A stretch of DNA of 64,000 bases from Pareuzebyella sediminis (GTDB taxonomy: Bacteria > Bacteroidota > Bacteroidia > Flavobacteriales > Flavobacteriaceae), in assembly GCF_008367235.1 (NCBI RefSeq), contig NZ_VTZS01000001.1, forward strand, positions 992,001-1,056,000, read 5' to 3'. Below the pieces are notes generated by a model. That model saw nothing but the letters and a program-made list of their open reading frames with translations. It was not told the origin of the DNA and searched no databases. Shown here one piece after another: positions 7,381-16,145 of the stretch (positions are counted from its first letter, which is position 1; each line of letters opens with the position of its first letter). The translations under genes were made by a program, and so were the position numbers.

Positions 7381-8754
7381 ATGTACGCCATACTTGATAT
7401 AGAGACCACAGGAGGAAAATTTAATGAAGAAGGTATTACCGAAATAGCTATTCATAAATTCGATGGGCACCAAGTTGTTGATAAATTTATCAGTCTTGTC
7501 AATCCTGAAAAAGTGATACAACCCTTTGTGGTCAATCTTACGGGTATCAATAACAAAATGTTGCGTACCGCACCCAAATTTCATGAAGTTGCCAAACGTA
7601 TTGTCGAAATTACGGAAGACACGGTATTGGTGGCTCATAATGCCCAATTTGATTACCGCATACTACGTACCGAGTTTAAAAGATTGGGTTATAATTTTGA
7701 GCGAAAGACACTTTGTACTGTTGACCTCTCCAAAAGATTGATACCTGAAGCCGAATCTCACAGTTTAGGTAAATTGGTACGCTCGTTGGGCATACCCGTA
7801 AGTGACCGGCACCGGGCAAATGGAGATGCCCTGGCCACCTTAAAGCTATTTAAGGTGCTACTCGCTAAAGACTCCGACAAGACCATTATTAAAGGTGTTA
7901 TTCGTAAGGAGACCCATGGCGAATTATCCGAAAGACAATTGGATATAGTAGAATCCTTGCCTTCAGAAACCGGGTTGTATTATATGCATGACAAATATGG
8001 AGAAATCATATTTCTTGGGAAAAGCTCAAATCTCAAGAAAAGGGTAAACCAACATTTTACCAATACTGGGAACCGCGCCAGGCAGTTACAGAAAGCGACC
8101 AAAAAAGTAACCTATGAAAAAACAGGAACTGAGCTTATAGCCCTTTTAAAGGAAAATGAAGAACTACGGCGGAATCGACCAAGGTTCAATCAAAAATTAC
8201 CTGCCGTTAATTATAGCTATGGTATACGCACTAAAAAGAATGAGAATGGCTACGAGCTATTAAAAACGGAAAAGACCCGAAATCATAAAGGATTTTTTGC
8301 GGTATTCAATGGTTTGGTCGCTGCCACTAATTTTATTTCAAAAGTTACAAAGGAATTTGAGCTATGCGAACAATTGAACGGTATCTCGGTTTCGGAGAAC
8401 CACTGTGACAATTTGGATAGGAATGATTGTTTTGGTGCCTGTATCAATCGTGAAGACCCTGAAAACTATAATTCACGGGTTTACAAAGCTATTTCGAAAT
8501 ATTCATTGGTTGATAAAAGCGTTGTTCTAATCGACAAAGGCCGTGATACGGGGGAAAAAAGTGTAATTCTCATTAAAAATGGCAATTTTGAGGGTTTAGG
8601 TTATTGTGAGCTCAATCACCAAATTAATAGTCCTTCTATTTTGGAATCGATCATTACCCCTATGGAATCGAGTGCCAACAACCTCCATATTATTGAATCG
8701 TATCTTAGGAGAAAACGTGTGCAAAAAATTCTAGAACTAAGTTATTCATCTTGA
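7381..8754 (+). CDS. DnaQ-type 3'-5' exonuclease fused to a GIY-YIG (UvrC-like) nuclease
   Basis: A 457-residue two-nuclease fusion. Residues 1-165 are a DEDDh exonuclease: Asp6 and Glu8 in LDIETTGG, HNAQFDYRIL in the middle, and the final His and Asp in HRANGDALAT. Residues about 195-275 are a GIY-YIG domain resembling the UvrC N-terminus (GLYYMHDKYGEIIFLGKS, then ALLKENEELRRNRPRFN with the metal-binding Glu). The remaining about 180 residues include a Cys-containing segment CDNLDRNDCFGAC and match nothing I recognise. Similar fusions, annotated as DNA polymerase III epsilon or Cho-like, occur in Bacteroidota and Actinobacteria; a role in excision repair is an inference. Its stop overlaps the next start. 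Confidence 0.88.
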   Translation: MYAILDIETTGGKFNEEGITEIAIHKFDGHQVVDKFISLVNPEKVIQPFVVNLTGINNKMLRTAPKFHEVAKRIVEITEDTVLVAHNAQFDYRILRTEFKRLGYNFERKTLCTVDLSKRLIPEAESHSLGKLVRSLGIPVSDRHRANGDALATLKLFKVLLAKDSDKTIIKGVIRKETHGELSERQLDIVESLPSETGLYYMHDKYGEIIFLGKSSNLKKRVNQHFTNTGNRARQLQKATKKVTYEKTGTELIALLKENEELRRNRPRFNQKLPAVNYSYGIRTKKNENGYELLKTEKTRNHKGFFAVFNGLVAATNFISKVTKEFELCEQLNGISVSENHCDNLDRNDCFGACINREDPENYNSRVYKAISKYSLVDKSVVLIDKGRDTGEKSVILIKNGNFEGLGYCELNHQINSPSILESIITPMESSANNLHIIESYLRRKRVQKILELSYSS

Positions 8755-9599
8755 AGGACGTAAAACCGGAAAAGGGCTGGAAAAACAGAGTCCATGAAAT
8801 CATCTATGAGGCCGACACCCCAATGGGTAAGTGGTTCGATATCGCTTTGTTCGGACTTATCATTTTCAGTGTTCTCTTGGTCATGCTCGAAAGTGTCAAA
8901 TGGATTGATGTTCAGTATCATGGAGTTCTTTTGACCTTAGAATGGATTGTAACCATTCTCTTTACCATAGAATATGTTGCACGAATCATAAGTATTAAGA
9001 AACCATTGAAATATGTTTTCAGCTTTTACGGTTTAATAGATTTCTTCTCCACCATTCCTTTGTACCTCTCCTATATTTTTGCGGGTTCGCAGGTATTGTT
9101 GGCTATAAGGGCTTTCAGACTTCTCCGCGTCTTTCGGATCTTAAAATTGGTCAGGTTTTTAGGTGAAGCTTCACAACTTATGAAGGCCCTAAAGGCCAGC
9201 AGAGCAAAAATAACGGTATTCCTTTTTACCGTTCTTATCATCTCTGTAATTTTAGGTACTCTAATGTACTGGATTGAAGGTGACGAAGCAGGTTTTACCA
9301 GTATTCCAACGAGTATTTATTGGACCATTGTTACACTTACCACAGTGGGATATGGCGATATTGCGCCCATTACGCCCCAAGGTCAATTGATCGCCACAAT
9401 AATCATGCTGTTGGGTTATGGCATAATCGCAGTTCCCACGGGTATCGTAACTTCAGAACTCAGCAGACAGAGTACGGCCAAGAACGACCCTAATCATGAA
9501 GACTTCGTACATATCAATACGCAGGTTTGCCCAACCTGTGCAAAAGAAGGTCATAGAGATGATGCCAGCCATTGCTATAACTGTGGAAGTAAGCTGTAA
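8751..9599 (+). CDS. Voltage-gated potassium-channel-like ion transporter with zinc-ribbon tail
   Basis: A 282-residue inner membrane protein with six predicted transmembrane helices. The S4-like segment AIRAFRLLRVFRILKLVRF has regularly spaced arginines, and the selectivity filter TTVGYGDI is at about 197-204, so it is a K+ channel of the KvAP/Kch type. The C-terminus ends in a four-cysteine zinc ribbon (CPTCAKEG through CYNCGSKL, about 259-280), unlike the RCK or cyclic-nucleotide domains commonly found there. The start is TTG at 8751, overlapping the previous stop (TTGA); the next ATG, at 8824, would remove the N-terminal cytoplasmic segment. Its stop overlaps the miaA start. Confidence 0.85.
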   Translation: MKDVKPEKGWKNRVHEIIYEADTPMGKWFDIALFGLIIFSVLLVMLESVKWIDVQYHGVLLTLEWIVTILFTIEYVARIISIKKPLKYVFSFYGLIDFFSTIPLYLSYIFAGSQVLLAIRAFRLLRVFRILKLVRFLGEASQLMKALKASRAKITVFLFTVLIISVILGTLMYWIEGDEAGFTSIPTSIYWTIVTLTTVGYGDIAPITPQGQLIATIIMLLGYGIIAVPTGIVTSELSRQSTAKNDPNHEDFVHINTQVCPTCAKEGHRDDASHCYNCGSKL

Positions 9600-10513
9600 T
9601 GGAAAAGACACTCGTATCTGTAGTAGGGCCAACAGCCATTGGAAAAACCAAACTCGCCATAGTCTTGGCCCGTCACTTCGACACCGATGTCATTTCAGCA
9701 GATTCACGACAGTTTTATAAAGAAATGAACATTGGAACTGCCGTACCCTCAGCAGAAGAACTTTCCTTGGCACAACACCATTTTATTCAGCATAAAAGCA
9801 TATTTGATCACTATTCGGTCGGTGCATATGAAAAAGATGCCATATCAATGTTGCATAAGCTTTTTAAGGCTAAGGATTTAGTTGTCATGGTGGGTGGTAG
9901 TGGACTTTATATCGATGCCGTTGCCAAGGGATTGGATGAGTTTCCAGAAGTGCCTCCTCATTTTCGAAAAAATCTTAATAAAAAATTGGAGAAAGACGGC
10001 CTAGAAAGCCTTCAAAAAATGCTTCATGAACTTGACCCTGTTTATTATGCCAAAGTAGATCTAGAGAACCCTCATAGATTAATCAGGGCCTTAGAAATCT
10101 GCTTGGCCTCGGAGAAACCGTATTCTTCGTTCTTATCTTACGATAAAAAGAAAAGAGCCTTTCAAACGGTAACTATTGGCCTGAACACAGAAAGAAGTAT
10201 TCTTTATGATCGTATCAACAAAAGAGTCGACAAAATGGTAGATCGCGGATTATTGGCCGAAGTAGAAAGTCTTAAAAATTTTAAAGGACTAAACGCGCTA
10301 CAAACCGTTGGCTATAAAGAACTTTTCGCCTATTTCGATGGGAATTGCACCCTTGATTTTGCTTTGGGCGAAGTAAAGAAAAACACAAGGCGATTTGCCA
10401 AGCGGCAACTCACGTGGTTTAAAAGAAATCAGGAAACACTTTGGGTTACGCCGAGTATGAATGAAGAAAGAATCATTTTAAAGTTAGAAAAGGACTTAAT
10501 TGGAAAAAAATAA
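9599..10513 (+). CDS. miaA: tRNA dimethylallyltransferase
   Basis: A 304-residue enzyme that adds a dimethylallyl group to N6 of A37 in tRNAs reading UNN codons. The P-loop GPTAIGKTKLA is at 9-19, followed by ISADSRQFYKEMNIGTAVPS and VMVGGSGLYIDAV, all diagnostic. The C-terminal FAKRQLTWFKRN motif is intact. The start overlaps the channel stop (TAATG) and its own end overlaps the gluconokinase start by 14 bases, which suggests translational coupling. Confidence 0.97.
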   Translation: MEKTLVSVVGPTAIGKTKLAIVLARHFDTDVISADSRQFYKEMNIGTAVPSAEELSLAQHHFIQHKSIFDHYSVGAYEKDAISMLHKLFKAKDLVVMVGGSGLYIDAVAKGLDEFPEVPPHFRKNLNKKLEKDGLESLQKMLHELDPVYYAKVDLENPHRLIRALEICLASEKPYSSFLSYDKKKRAFQTVTIGLNTERSILYDRINKRVDKMVDRGLLAEVESLKNFKGLNALQTVGYKELFAYFDGNCTLDFALGEVKKNTRRFAKRQLTWFKRNQETLWVTPSMNEERIILKLEKDLIGKK

Positions 10514-11006
10514 GACGACATTCATTGTTATGGGAGTTTCCGGATGTGGAAAAAGTACCATTGGGAGGATGATCGCCACCGTATTAGAACTTCCGTTTTT
10601 TGAAGGGGATGAATATCATTCCCCTGAAAACGTTTTAAAAATGAGCCAAGGGAATCCACTGAACGATGAAGACAGATTAAGCTGGCTACTACGTCTCAAT
10701 TCCTTGGCCAAGCAGAACAGCGACTCCGGGTCGGTAATTGCCTGTTCTGCCTTGAAAGAAAAATATAGAAGCATACTTAGTAAAGATATCAAAGAACATA
10801 CGAGGTATATTTATCTCAAGGGATCTTTCGAAGAGCTAATAAAGCGAATGACATTGCGCACAGATCATTTTATGCCGCCAGCACTATTAAAATCACAATT
10901 CGAAACGCTTGAGCCGCCCGAAGATGCGTTGACCGTTTCTACAGAAAACCCTCCTGAAATCATTGTCGAAAATATTTTGAAACAGCTTGATAAGTCAAAA
11001 ATATAG
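10500..11006 (+). CDS. Gluconokinase
   Basis: A 168-residue small P-loop kinase of the gluconokinase family. The Walker A motif is GVSGCGKSTIG (10-20), and the segments FEGDEYHSPENVLKMSQG, PLNDEDRLSWL and ACSALKEKYRSIL are characteristic of gluconate kinases. It phosphorylates gluconate to 6-phosphogluconate. I chose the TTG at 10500 because the next start, ATG at 10530, would delete the first beta strand just before the P-loop. No gluconate permease or dehydratase is adjacent. Two hairpins follow the stop. Confidence 0.88.
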   Translation: MEKNKTTFIVMGVSGCGKSTIGRMIATVLELPFFEGDEYHSPENVLKMSQGNPLNDEDRLSWLLRLNSLAKQNSDSGSVIACSALKEKYRSILSKDIKEHTRYIYLKGSFEELIKRMTLRTDHFMPPALLKSQFETLEPPEDALTVSTENPPEIIVENILKQLDKSKI

Positions 11007-11010
11007 GTAC

Positions 11011-11068
11011 AAGAACCCTAAGGTTCTTAAATAAAAAAGCCCAACTGTGTCTCACATTTGGGCTTTTT
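11011..11068. terminator. Tandem hairpins, bidirectional terminator
   Basis: The first hairpin is AAGAACC/GGTTCTT (11011-11017, 11022-11028). The second is AAGCCCAA/TTGGGCTT (11037-11044, 11058-11065), flanked by A6 on the left and T5 on the right, so it can terminate both the gluconokinase operon and the convergent two-component operon. Confidence 0.85.
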
Positions 11069-11090
11069 AGTATGACGAAAATTTAAATGT

Positions 11091-11804
11091 CTATTTTTCT
11101 TCTTCCTTAACTACCAAACGAAAGCCTTCTCCATGTATATTGAGTATCTCTACGGTATCATCGCGCTTTAGATATTTCCTTAATTTGGCAATATAAACAT
11201 CCATGCTTCTTGAGGTAAAGTAATTATCATCTCTCCAAATCTTGGTCAATGCCAATTCACGAGGCATCAAATCATTTTCGTGAAGGGCCAATAAACGTAA
11301 TAGCTCATTTTCCTTTGGCGAAAGTTTAATGGCCTCCTCCTCTTTATACTTTAGAAAACGGAGCTTTGAATTAAGATGGAAATTTCCAATTTTAAATTCG
11401 AATTTTTTACTATCTGCCAATGTATTAGAAGCTTTTCTTTGAAGAATAGCTTTTAATTTCATCAGCAAGACTTCCGAATCGAAAGGTTTATTGAGATAAT
11501 CATCAGCACCAGCCTTATACCCTTTGAGAACATCTTCTTTCATTGTTTTGGCGGTGAGAAATACGATGGGTACATTCTCATTTTTTTCACGAATTTCCTT
11601 CGCCAAGGTAAAGCCGTCCTTATAGGGCATCATAACATCTAAAATACAGATGTCATAATTATCTTTTTTAAACTTCTCGAACCCCTCCATGCCATTTTTA
11701 GCCAAGGTTACATCGAACTCGTTCATCGATAAATAATCTTTAAGAACGATTCCGAAATTGGGGTCGTCTTCGACCAATAGTATTTTCTTATTTATTGTTT
11801 CCAT
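11091..11804 (-). CDS. OmpR/PhoB family response regulator
   Basis: A 237-residue regulator. The receiver domain (1-120) has the acidic pocket VEDD (11-14), phosphoacceptor Asp56 in CILDVMMP, the switch Thr in VFLTAK and the Lys in YLNKPF. Residues about 135-232 form the winged-helix DNA-binding domain, with FTSRSMDVYIAKLRKYL as the recognition region. It lies 9 bases after the sensor kinase gene and is its cognate partner by position. The pair resembles RprX/RprY of Bacteroides in general layout. The signal is unknown. Possible direct-repeat binding sites lie upstream of the kinase gene. Confidence 0.94.
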   Translation of the reverse strand: METINKKILLVEDDPNFGIVLKDYLSMNEFDVTLAKNGMEGFEKFKKDNYDICILDVMMPYKDGFTLAKEIREKNENVPIVFLTAKTMKEDVLKGYKAGADDYLNKPFDSEVLLMKLKAILQRKASNTLADSKKFEFKIGNFHLNSKLRFLKYKEEEAIKLSPKENELLRLLALHENDLMPRELALTKIWRDDNYFTSRSMDVYIAKLRKYLKRDDTVEILNIHGEGFRLVVKEEEK

Positions 11805-11813
11805 AACTTTGAG

Positions 11814-13391
11814 TTAGATTAAAGGCAATTTTATGTAGAAAGTGCTTCCTTTTCCTTTTTCACTTTCAGCATATACCTCTCCTTGATGATCATCTATAAT
11901 TTTTTTAACATAGGCCAGTCCGAGACCGTGACCTTTAACGTTGTGCAAATCTCCCGTGTGTTCTCGATAAAATTTTTCGAAAACTTTTTTCAAAACTGCT
12001 TTACTCATTCCCGCACCCTGATCTTGTATTTTCACAATGATATGATTCTTTGCTACCTCTGTATAAACATCGATTCGCGGTGCATCTGGGGAATATTTTA
12101 TGGCGTTATCGAGAATATTAACGATAACGTTGGTGAAATGCATTTCGTTAGCGAGAACTTCAGTGCTTTGCGCCGCCAAATGTGATTTAATATATCCCCC
12201 TCGATCAGCGACAATAAGTTCGACATGGGCGATCGCATCTTGAACAATATCGTGAACATCAACCCTATCTTTGCTGATATCCAATTGGTTCTTTTCCAAC
12301 TTGGATATTCTTAATACATTTTCAACTTGGGCATGCATTCTTTTATTCTCGTCCCGAATCATTCCAAGATATCTTTCAACCATTTCGTGGTTGCCGATAA
12401 CTTTTGGATTTCGAATCGCCTCCACCGCCAAATTGATGGTGGCAATGGGGGTCTTGAACTCATGCGTCATATTATTTATAAAATCAGATTTTATCTCTGA
12501 AATCTGTTTTTGCCGAATCAACTGATATATGGCTCCGGAATACGAAGCGACAATAACCAATATAAAGAGAAGCGACAAGAAAGCCATCCCCATGATGGTA
12601 CTCATCAAAAAGCGCTTCTTCTTAGGGAAATTGATCAACAATGAAAAATTCGTATTGCCCTCACTATCCCTAAAAATAGGCGCGCTATACGGTGTACTTT
12701 CGGTTAATTTAAATTTTTTTGACTTAACCTTGGTGGGAATACCCCTACTGTATATTCCATATTCATAATCAATATCTAGTCCACGATCCTCAAGCTCACG
12801 ATTTAGCAACAATTCGATTTCCTGCTTTGAAACCCTTTTGTGTATAGGAACTTTTTTGGCATACTCCATGAACATATCATCGAACGCCGCCTTTTCCATC
12901 GCCGTAAGTCCACCAATCTTTTCAATGATCTTTTTAGGGGATAATTCATAACTCTTACCATCAATCCCCAAATTCGAACCAAAAATCGCACTAGTGCGTT
13001 TACTGGTGTAATTTGTAATGGTTGTGTCATTGCCATTGCCTCCGTCAAAAAAAGTCGAGGCGACATCATAATTTTCTTCTAGAATTCCATGGGAATAAAG
13101 ACGAAACTCGTTTGAATTCAAATCTCCTTCAATAAAGAAGATATTCTTCAAGCTTGTACTTTTAGGACCTTCAATACTATCGATAGAACTCAAATAACGT
13201 TCGGAATAATCGTTCCGTTCGCGACTTTCAATTTTATCGGTTACTTCTTTCAATACATCAATGACCACGTTTGAAAATTGTTCTTCCTTGTCCTCTACCG
13301 ACCGTTTGATCCAAAAGCTTTGTACAAAGATGATTCCGATCAAGGAGAGGCTCATCAGTATGACCAAAAGAACAAACAACCTCCTATTCAT
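11814..13391 (-). CDS. Sensor histidine kinase
   Basis: A 525-residue membrane kinase. TM1 is at about 5-27 and TM2 at about 263-288, enclosing a periplasmic domain of about 235 residues that I cannot assign to a family. The cytoplasmic part has a HisKA domain with the phosphorylated His in NNMTHEFKTPIATI (about residue 310), then an HATPase domain with N box NILDNAIKYS, G1 QDQGAGM and G2 GHGLGLAYV. There is no clear HAMP or PAS domain between TM2 and HisKA. It forms a two-gene unit with the downstream regulator. Confidence 0.94.
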   Translation of the reverse strand: MNRRLFVLLVILMSLSLIGIIFVQSFWIKRSVEDKEEQFSNVVIDVLKEVTDKIESRERNDYSERYLSSIDSIEGPKSTSLKNIFFIEGDLNSNEFRLYSHGILEENYDVASTFFDGGNGNDTTITNYTSKRTSAIFGSNLGIDGKSYELSPKKIIEKIGGLTAMEKAAFDDMFMEYAKKVPIHKRVSKQEIELLLNRELEDRGLDIDYEYGIYSRGIPTKVKSKKFKLTESTPYSAPIFRDSEGNTNFSLLINFPKKKRFLMSTIMGMAFLSLLFILVIVASYSGAIYQLIRQKQISEIKSDFINNMTHEFKTPIATINLAVEAIRNPKVIGNHEMVERYLGMIRDENKRMHAQVENVLRISKLEKNQLDISKDRVDVHDIVQDAIAHVELIVADRGGYIKSHLAAQSTEVLANEMHFTNVIVNILDNAIKYSPDAPRIDVYTEVAKNHIIVKIQDQGAGMSKAVLKKVFEKFYREHTGDLHNVKGHGLGLAYVKKIIDDHQGEVYAESEKGKGSTFYIKLPLI

Positions 13392-13431
13392 TATTATAAA
13401 ATTAAAGATTTAACACTAGCAAATGGTACGT

Positions 13432-13457
13432 TTAACCTAACCTTAACAAAAAGGTTA
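13432..13457 (-). promoter_or_regulatory. Direct-repeat operator candidate upstream of the histidine kinase gene
   Basis: On the minus strand GTTAA occurs twice exactly 11 bases apart with GTTA between them. OmpR/PhoB-type regulators typically bind half-sites at 11-base spacing. The same stretch can also fold as the 7-base hairpin TAACCTT/AAGGTTA (13438-13444, 13451-13457). It sits 41 bases upstream of the kinase start, so feedback control is plausible but unproven. Confidence 0.35.
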
Positions 13458-13471
13458 AAATCCCTAAAGCA

Positions 13472-14059
13472 CTAACTACTAGCAAGCAACGACTGATGAA
13501 CTTTCAATACTTCTGAACGTGTTCGTGCCAAATCCAAGTTCCTTATCACGTAATCCGAACCTTTAATTTTTTCTGAATCTTTCCACTGGTTTTGTATACG
13601 CTCTAGCACAGATTTTTTTGAAATATTTTCATTTCGTTTCATAATTCGTTCTATACGTATATCTCTGGGCGCAGTCACTAAAATTATCCGATCGTAAAAC
13701 TCTTGGGAACCAATTTCGAATATAATAGCCGTCTCCTGAATGACATAGGGTGATTTTTGTTTTTCGGCCCACCTCAAAAAATGTTTTCTTACAGCTGGGT
13801 GAACAATGGCATTCATTTTCTTCAAGAGCGATTCATTTGCGAAAATACGCTCCGAAATGTATGCCCTGTCCAATTCACCCTCTGGGTAGGCTAGTTCTCC
13901 CAGAAGCCGCACGATTGCATTTCTGACCTTCCTTGAGGTTCCCATTAATTTTTTCGCTTCCTCATCGGAATTATACACCGGAACGCCCAGTTCTTCGAAC
14001 ATTGTGCCCACGGTGGTTTTACCGCTCCCTATTCCCCCGGTTAAGCCAACGATCATCAC
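13472..14059 (-). CDS. coaE: Dephospho-CoA kinase
   Basis: A 195-residue kinase for the last step of coenzyme A synthesis. The P-loop is GLTGGIGSGKTTVG near the N-terminus, and the CoA-domain motif YNSDEEAKKLM and the segment VIQETAIIFEIG are family-typical. It overlaps the YbbR-domain gene by 4 bases (ATGA-type), so both are on one transcript. The other CoA genes of this window (coaBC) are about 6 kb away in a separate leftward block. Confidence 0.95.
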   Translation of the reverse strand: MMIVGLTGGIGSGKTTVGTMFEELGVPVYNSDEEAKKLMGTSRKVRNAIVRLLGELAYPEGELDRAYISERIFANESLLKKMNAIVHPAVRKHFLRWAEKQKSPYVIQETAIIFEIGSQEFYDRIILVTAPRDIRIERIMKRNENISKKSVLERIQNQWKDSEKIKGSDYVIRNLDLARTRSEVLKVHQSLLASS

Positions 14060-15027
14060 TCCTTCTTAATTACATATTCTACTTCGTCTTCCAAAAGTGT
14101 CGTGCTATGAAGACCTTCTGGTTGCTTGACTAGGCTTAGTTTCAATTCTTTGGAGCTGGGATCCTTTATGGACTCATAATCTCCTACCACTTGAAAATCG
14201 GATTCCTCGAGTTCTTGCAAACGTTTAATTTTTGCCTTGCATAAAACCGAGGCCATTTCAGGAAAGGTCTTTATTTCTGCCCCAGCGGGAAAATTTACTG
14301 TCGTTATGGGCACTTTGAAGACTTTTTCGGAAAAACGGGCAATCTTCGCTTTGAGATTAACTCCATTTTCTGAGAAAGTGGTATGCTCAAGTTTTTCTGG
14401 TCTTACGATGTCTACGTCTCTGGAAAAATCAGCATCCAAATCGGGAAGTCTTATGCCCTTTGTTCTTACCCAATCAATTGTATCGATTTCTTTTTTGGGA
14501 CCCGTTAATAGAATACTATCCGGCGTCACTTTTATACCTCCCTCCATCAAATAGTTTTGTGCCAAATTAATGACCACCTTGGGCTTCACGGGAACTTTCT
14601 TCGACATCACCGGAAGCATTTCAAAAAACAAAGTATCCTCATCCATTTCCAACAAGACCATCGACCTGGGCAATTGACTCTCAATCTGTTGCCGATACGA
14701 CGCTACAGGTGCAAAAAATGAAGAATCATTTTTGCTTAATTGAGACAAATCGATATTCACGCGCTTATTCATAAAATTGAATCGCAAGAACTGAAATCCT
14801 CCTGCCTTCAATTTAACACCCACTTTATTCTTTGAGGCGCTTTCATACAGGTACCCATCAGGTACGTTCATAAAATTAAGATCGAATACAGCATCTCCGG
14901 TGTAAGACCTCGATAAATTATTTATAAACCAAATGAGTGCCGAACAAAATAAGAACACCAAAAAGACCTTCACTTTTCGCTTTTTAAGTCCGTTCTTGAT
15001 TTTTTGTAATATAAGCTCGAGTGCCAT
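14056..15027 (-). CDS. YbbR-like domain protein
   Basis: A 323-residue protein with one N-terminal transmembrane helix (about 19-35, VFLVFLFCSALIWFINNL) followed by an extracytoplasmic region of repeated beta-rich YbbR-type modules, recognisable by segments like VTPDSILLTGPKKEIDTIDWVRTK. YbbR (CdaR) regulates the diadenylate cyclase CdaA in Firmicutes. No cyclase gene is next to it here, and in Bacteroidota the protein's role is not clear. It lies between the glycosyltransferase gene and coaE, 9 bases after the former. Confidence 0.8.
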   Translation of the reverse strand: MALELILQKIKNGLKKRKVKVFLVFLFCSALIWFINNLSRSYTGDAVFDLNFMNVPDGYLYESASKNKVGVKLKAGGFQFLRFNFMNKRVNIDLSQLSKNDSSFFAPVASYRQQIESQLPRSMVLLEMDEDTLFFEMLPVMSKKVPVKPKVVINLAQNYLMEGGIKVTPDSILLTGPKKEIDTIDWVRTKGIRLPDLDADFSRDVDIVRPEKLEHTTFSENGVNLKAKIARFSEKVFKVPITTVNFPAGAEIKTFPEMASVLCKAKIKRLQELEESDFQVVGDYESIKDPSSKELKLSLVKQPEGLHSTTLLEDEVEYVIKKE

Positions 15028-15036
15028 AAAATAGGT

Positions 15037-16035
15037 CTAGAAAAATAATTCAGGAAATAATTCCTGTGGTTTCTTTTTGCTAAAGGTAATTAAGATGGTC
15101 GATTTTAAAAAGCCAAAACCATATCCTACAAATTGAACTACCACGGCTACCAACGATAAAAAAGCTACGGTCAAACTTCGATTCTTTAGAAGTGAATCGA
15201 CAAAAATGAGGCCAAAGTATATAAAAAATAAGAACAAAGGTAAATATAGCCCTACCCCCCATAAAATCAATGAAACTAGAAACGCTATGCAAAAAAAGGT
15301 CGGAAACCAGTAGGTCACTTTAGCCGTGCCAGGATGCCAAAGATTCAAAATAGGCCTTACCATACCGAACTTTTTCACTTGCACGTAAAATTTCTGCCAA
15401 TTGATTCTTCGTTTATGGTACACAAATGCCTCTGGAATCTTTCTACTATCAAAACCGCTATTCCAAATACGAAAGGTAAAATCAGGATCCTCACCGGGGT
15501 GTATATTGCCAAACCCACCTATTTTATCAAATATAGTTCTCGAAATCCCCATATTAAAACTTCGTGGTTGGAACCTGCCCATCGACCTTTTATTACCGCG
15601 TATGCCCCCCGTTGTCAAAACCGAGGTCATAGAATAATTTATAGCTTTCTGCTCTACACTAAAGGATTCATGGGCCGCATCAGGACCTCCATAGCAATGC
15701 ACATATTGTGCTTTCAGGGTATTGTACACCGTATTCAGGTAATGAGGTGGCAAAATACAGTCAGAATCCAATATGATAAAATAATTACCCTTGGCACGCT
15801 GCATGCCATAATTTCTTGTATCCCCGGGACCAGTGTTCTTTTTAGTATAATAAGAAATAGATAGGCTATTGGAGAATTGTTTCACCACATCTTCTGAAGA
15901 TATAGTTGAGCCGTCTTCAACGATAACAACCTCGAAAGGGCCTGGATAGTTTTGTACCGCAATACTCTTTAAAAGCTCCTCTATTTCATTGGGCCTATTA
16001 TAGACAGGAATAATGAAAGAAAAGTAGAGATTCAT
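15037..16035 (-). CDS. Family 2 glycosyltransferase, membrane-bound
   Basis: A 332-residue GT-A fold transferase. The N-terminal segment FIIPVYNRPNEIEELLKSI, the ribose-binding VVIVEDGST and the metal-binding ILDSDCILPP (a DxD-like motif) are intact, as is the acceptor-side segment GEDPDFTFRIW. The C-terminal about 90 residues hold two or three hydrophobic helices. It probably transfers a sugar to a lipid-linked or surface glycan. There is no polysaccharide cluster nearby. It heads the ybbR-coaE block. Confidence 0.9.
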   Translation of the reverse strand: MNLYFSFIIPVYNRPNEIEELLKSIAVQNYPGPFEVVIVEDGSTISSEDVVKQFSNSLSISYYTKKNTGPGDTRNYGMQRAKGNYFIILDSDCILPPHYLNTVYNTLKAQYVHCYGGPDAAHESFSVEQKAINYSMTSVLTTGGIRGNKRSMGRFQPRSFNMGISRTIFDKIGGFGNIHPGEDPDFTFRIWNSGFDSRKIPEAFVYHKRRINWQKFYVQVKKFGMVRPILNLWHPGTAKVTYWFPTFFCIAFLVSLILWGVGLYLPLFLFFIYFGLIFVDSLLKNRSLTVAFLSLVAVVVQFVGYGFGFLKSTILITFSKKKPQELFPELFF

Positions 16036-16145
16036 CTCAATCTTAAGAGTTTAAGTGATGCACATAACCCTTCACGATTACCATGCCTATATTATCGGCT
16101 TATACGCGCCAAGAGATTTTTACGAAGTGTAACTTCATCAACGGC

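Noticed and set aside
15334-15864. A 176-residue frame on the plus strand inside the glycosyltransferase gene
   Set aside because: It is antisense to a clear GT2 gene with intact motifs; the translation is low-complexity in Ile/His/Tyr and matches nothing.
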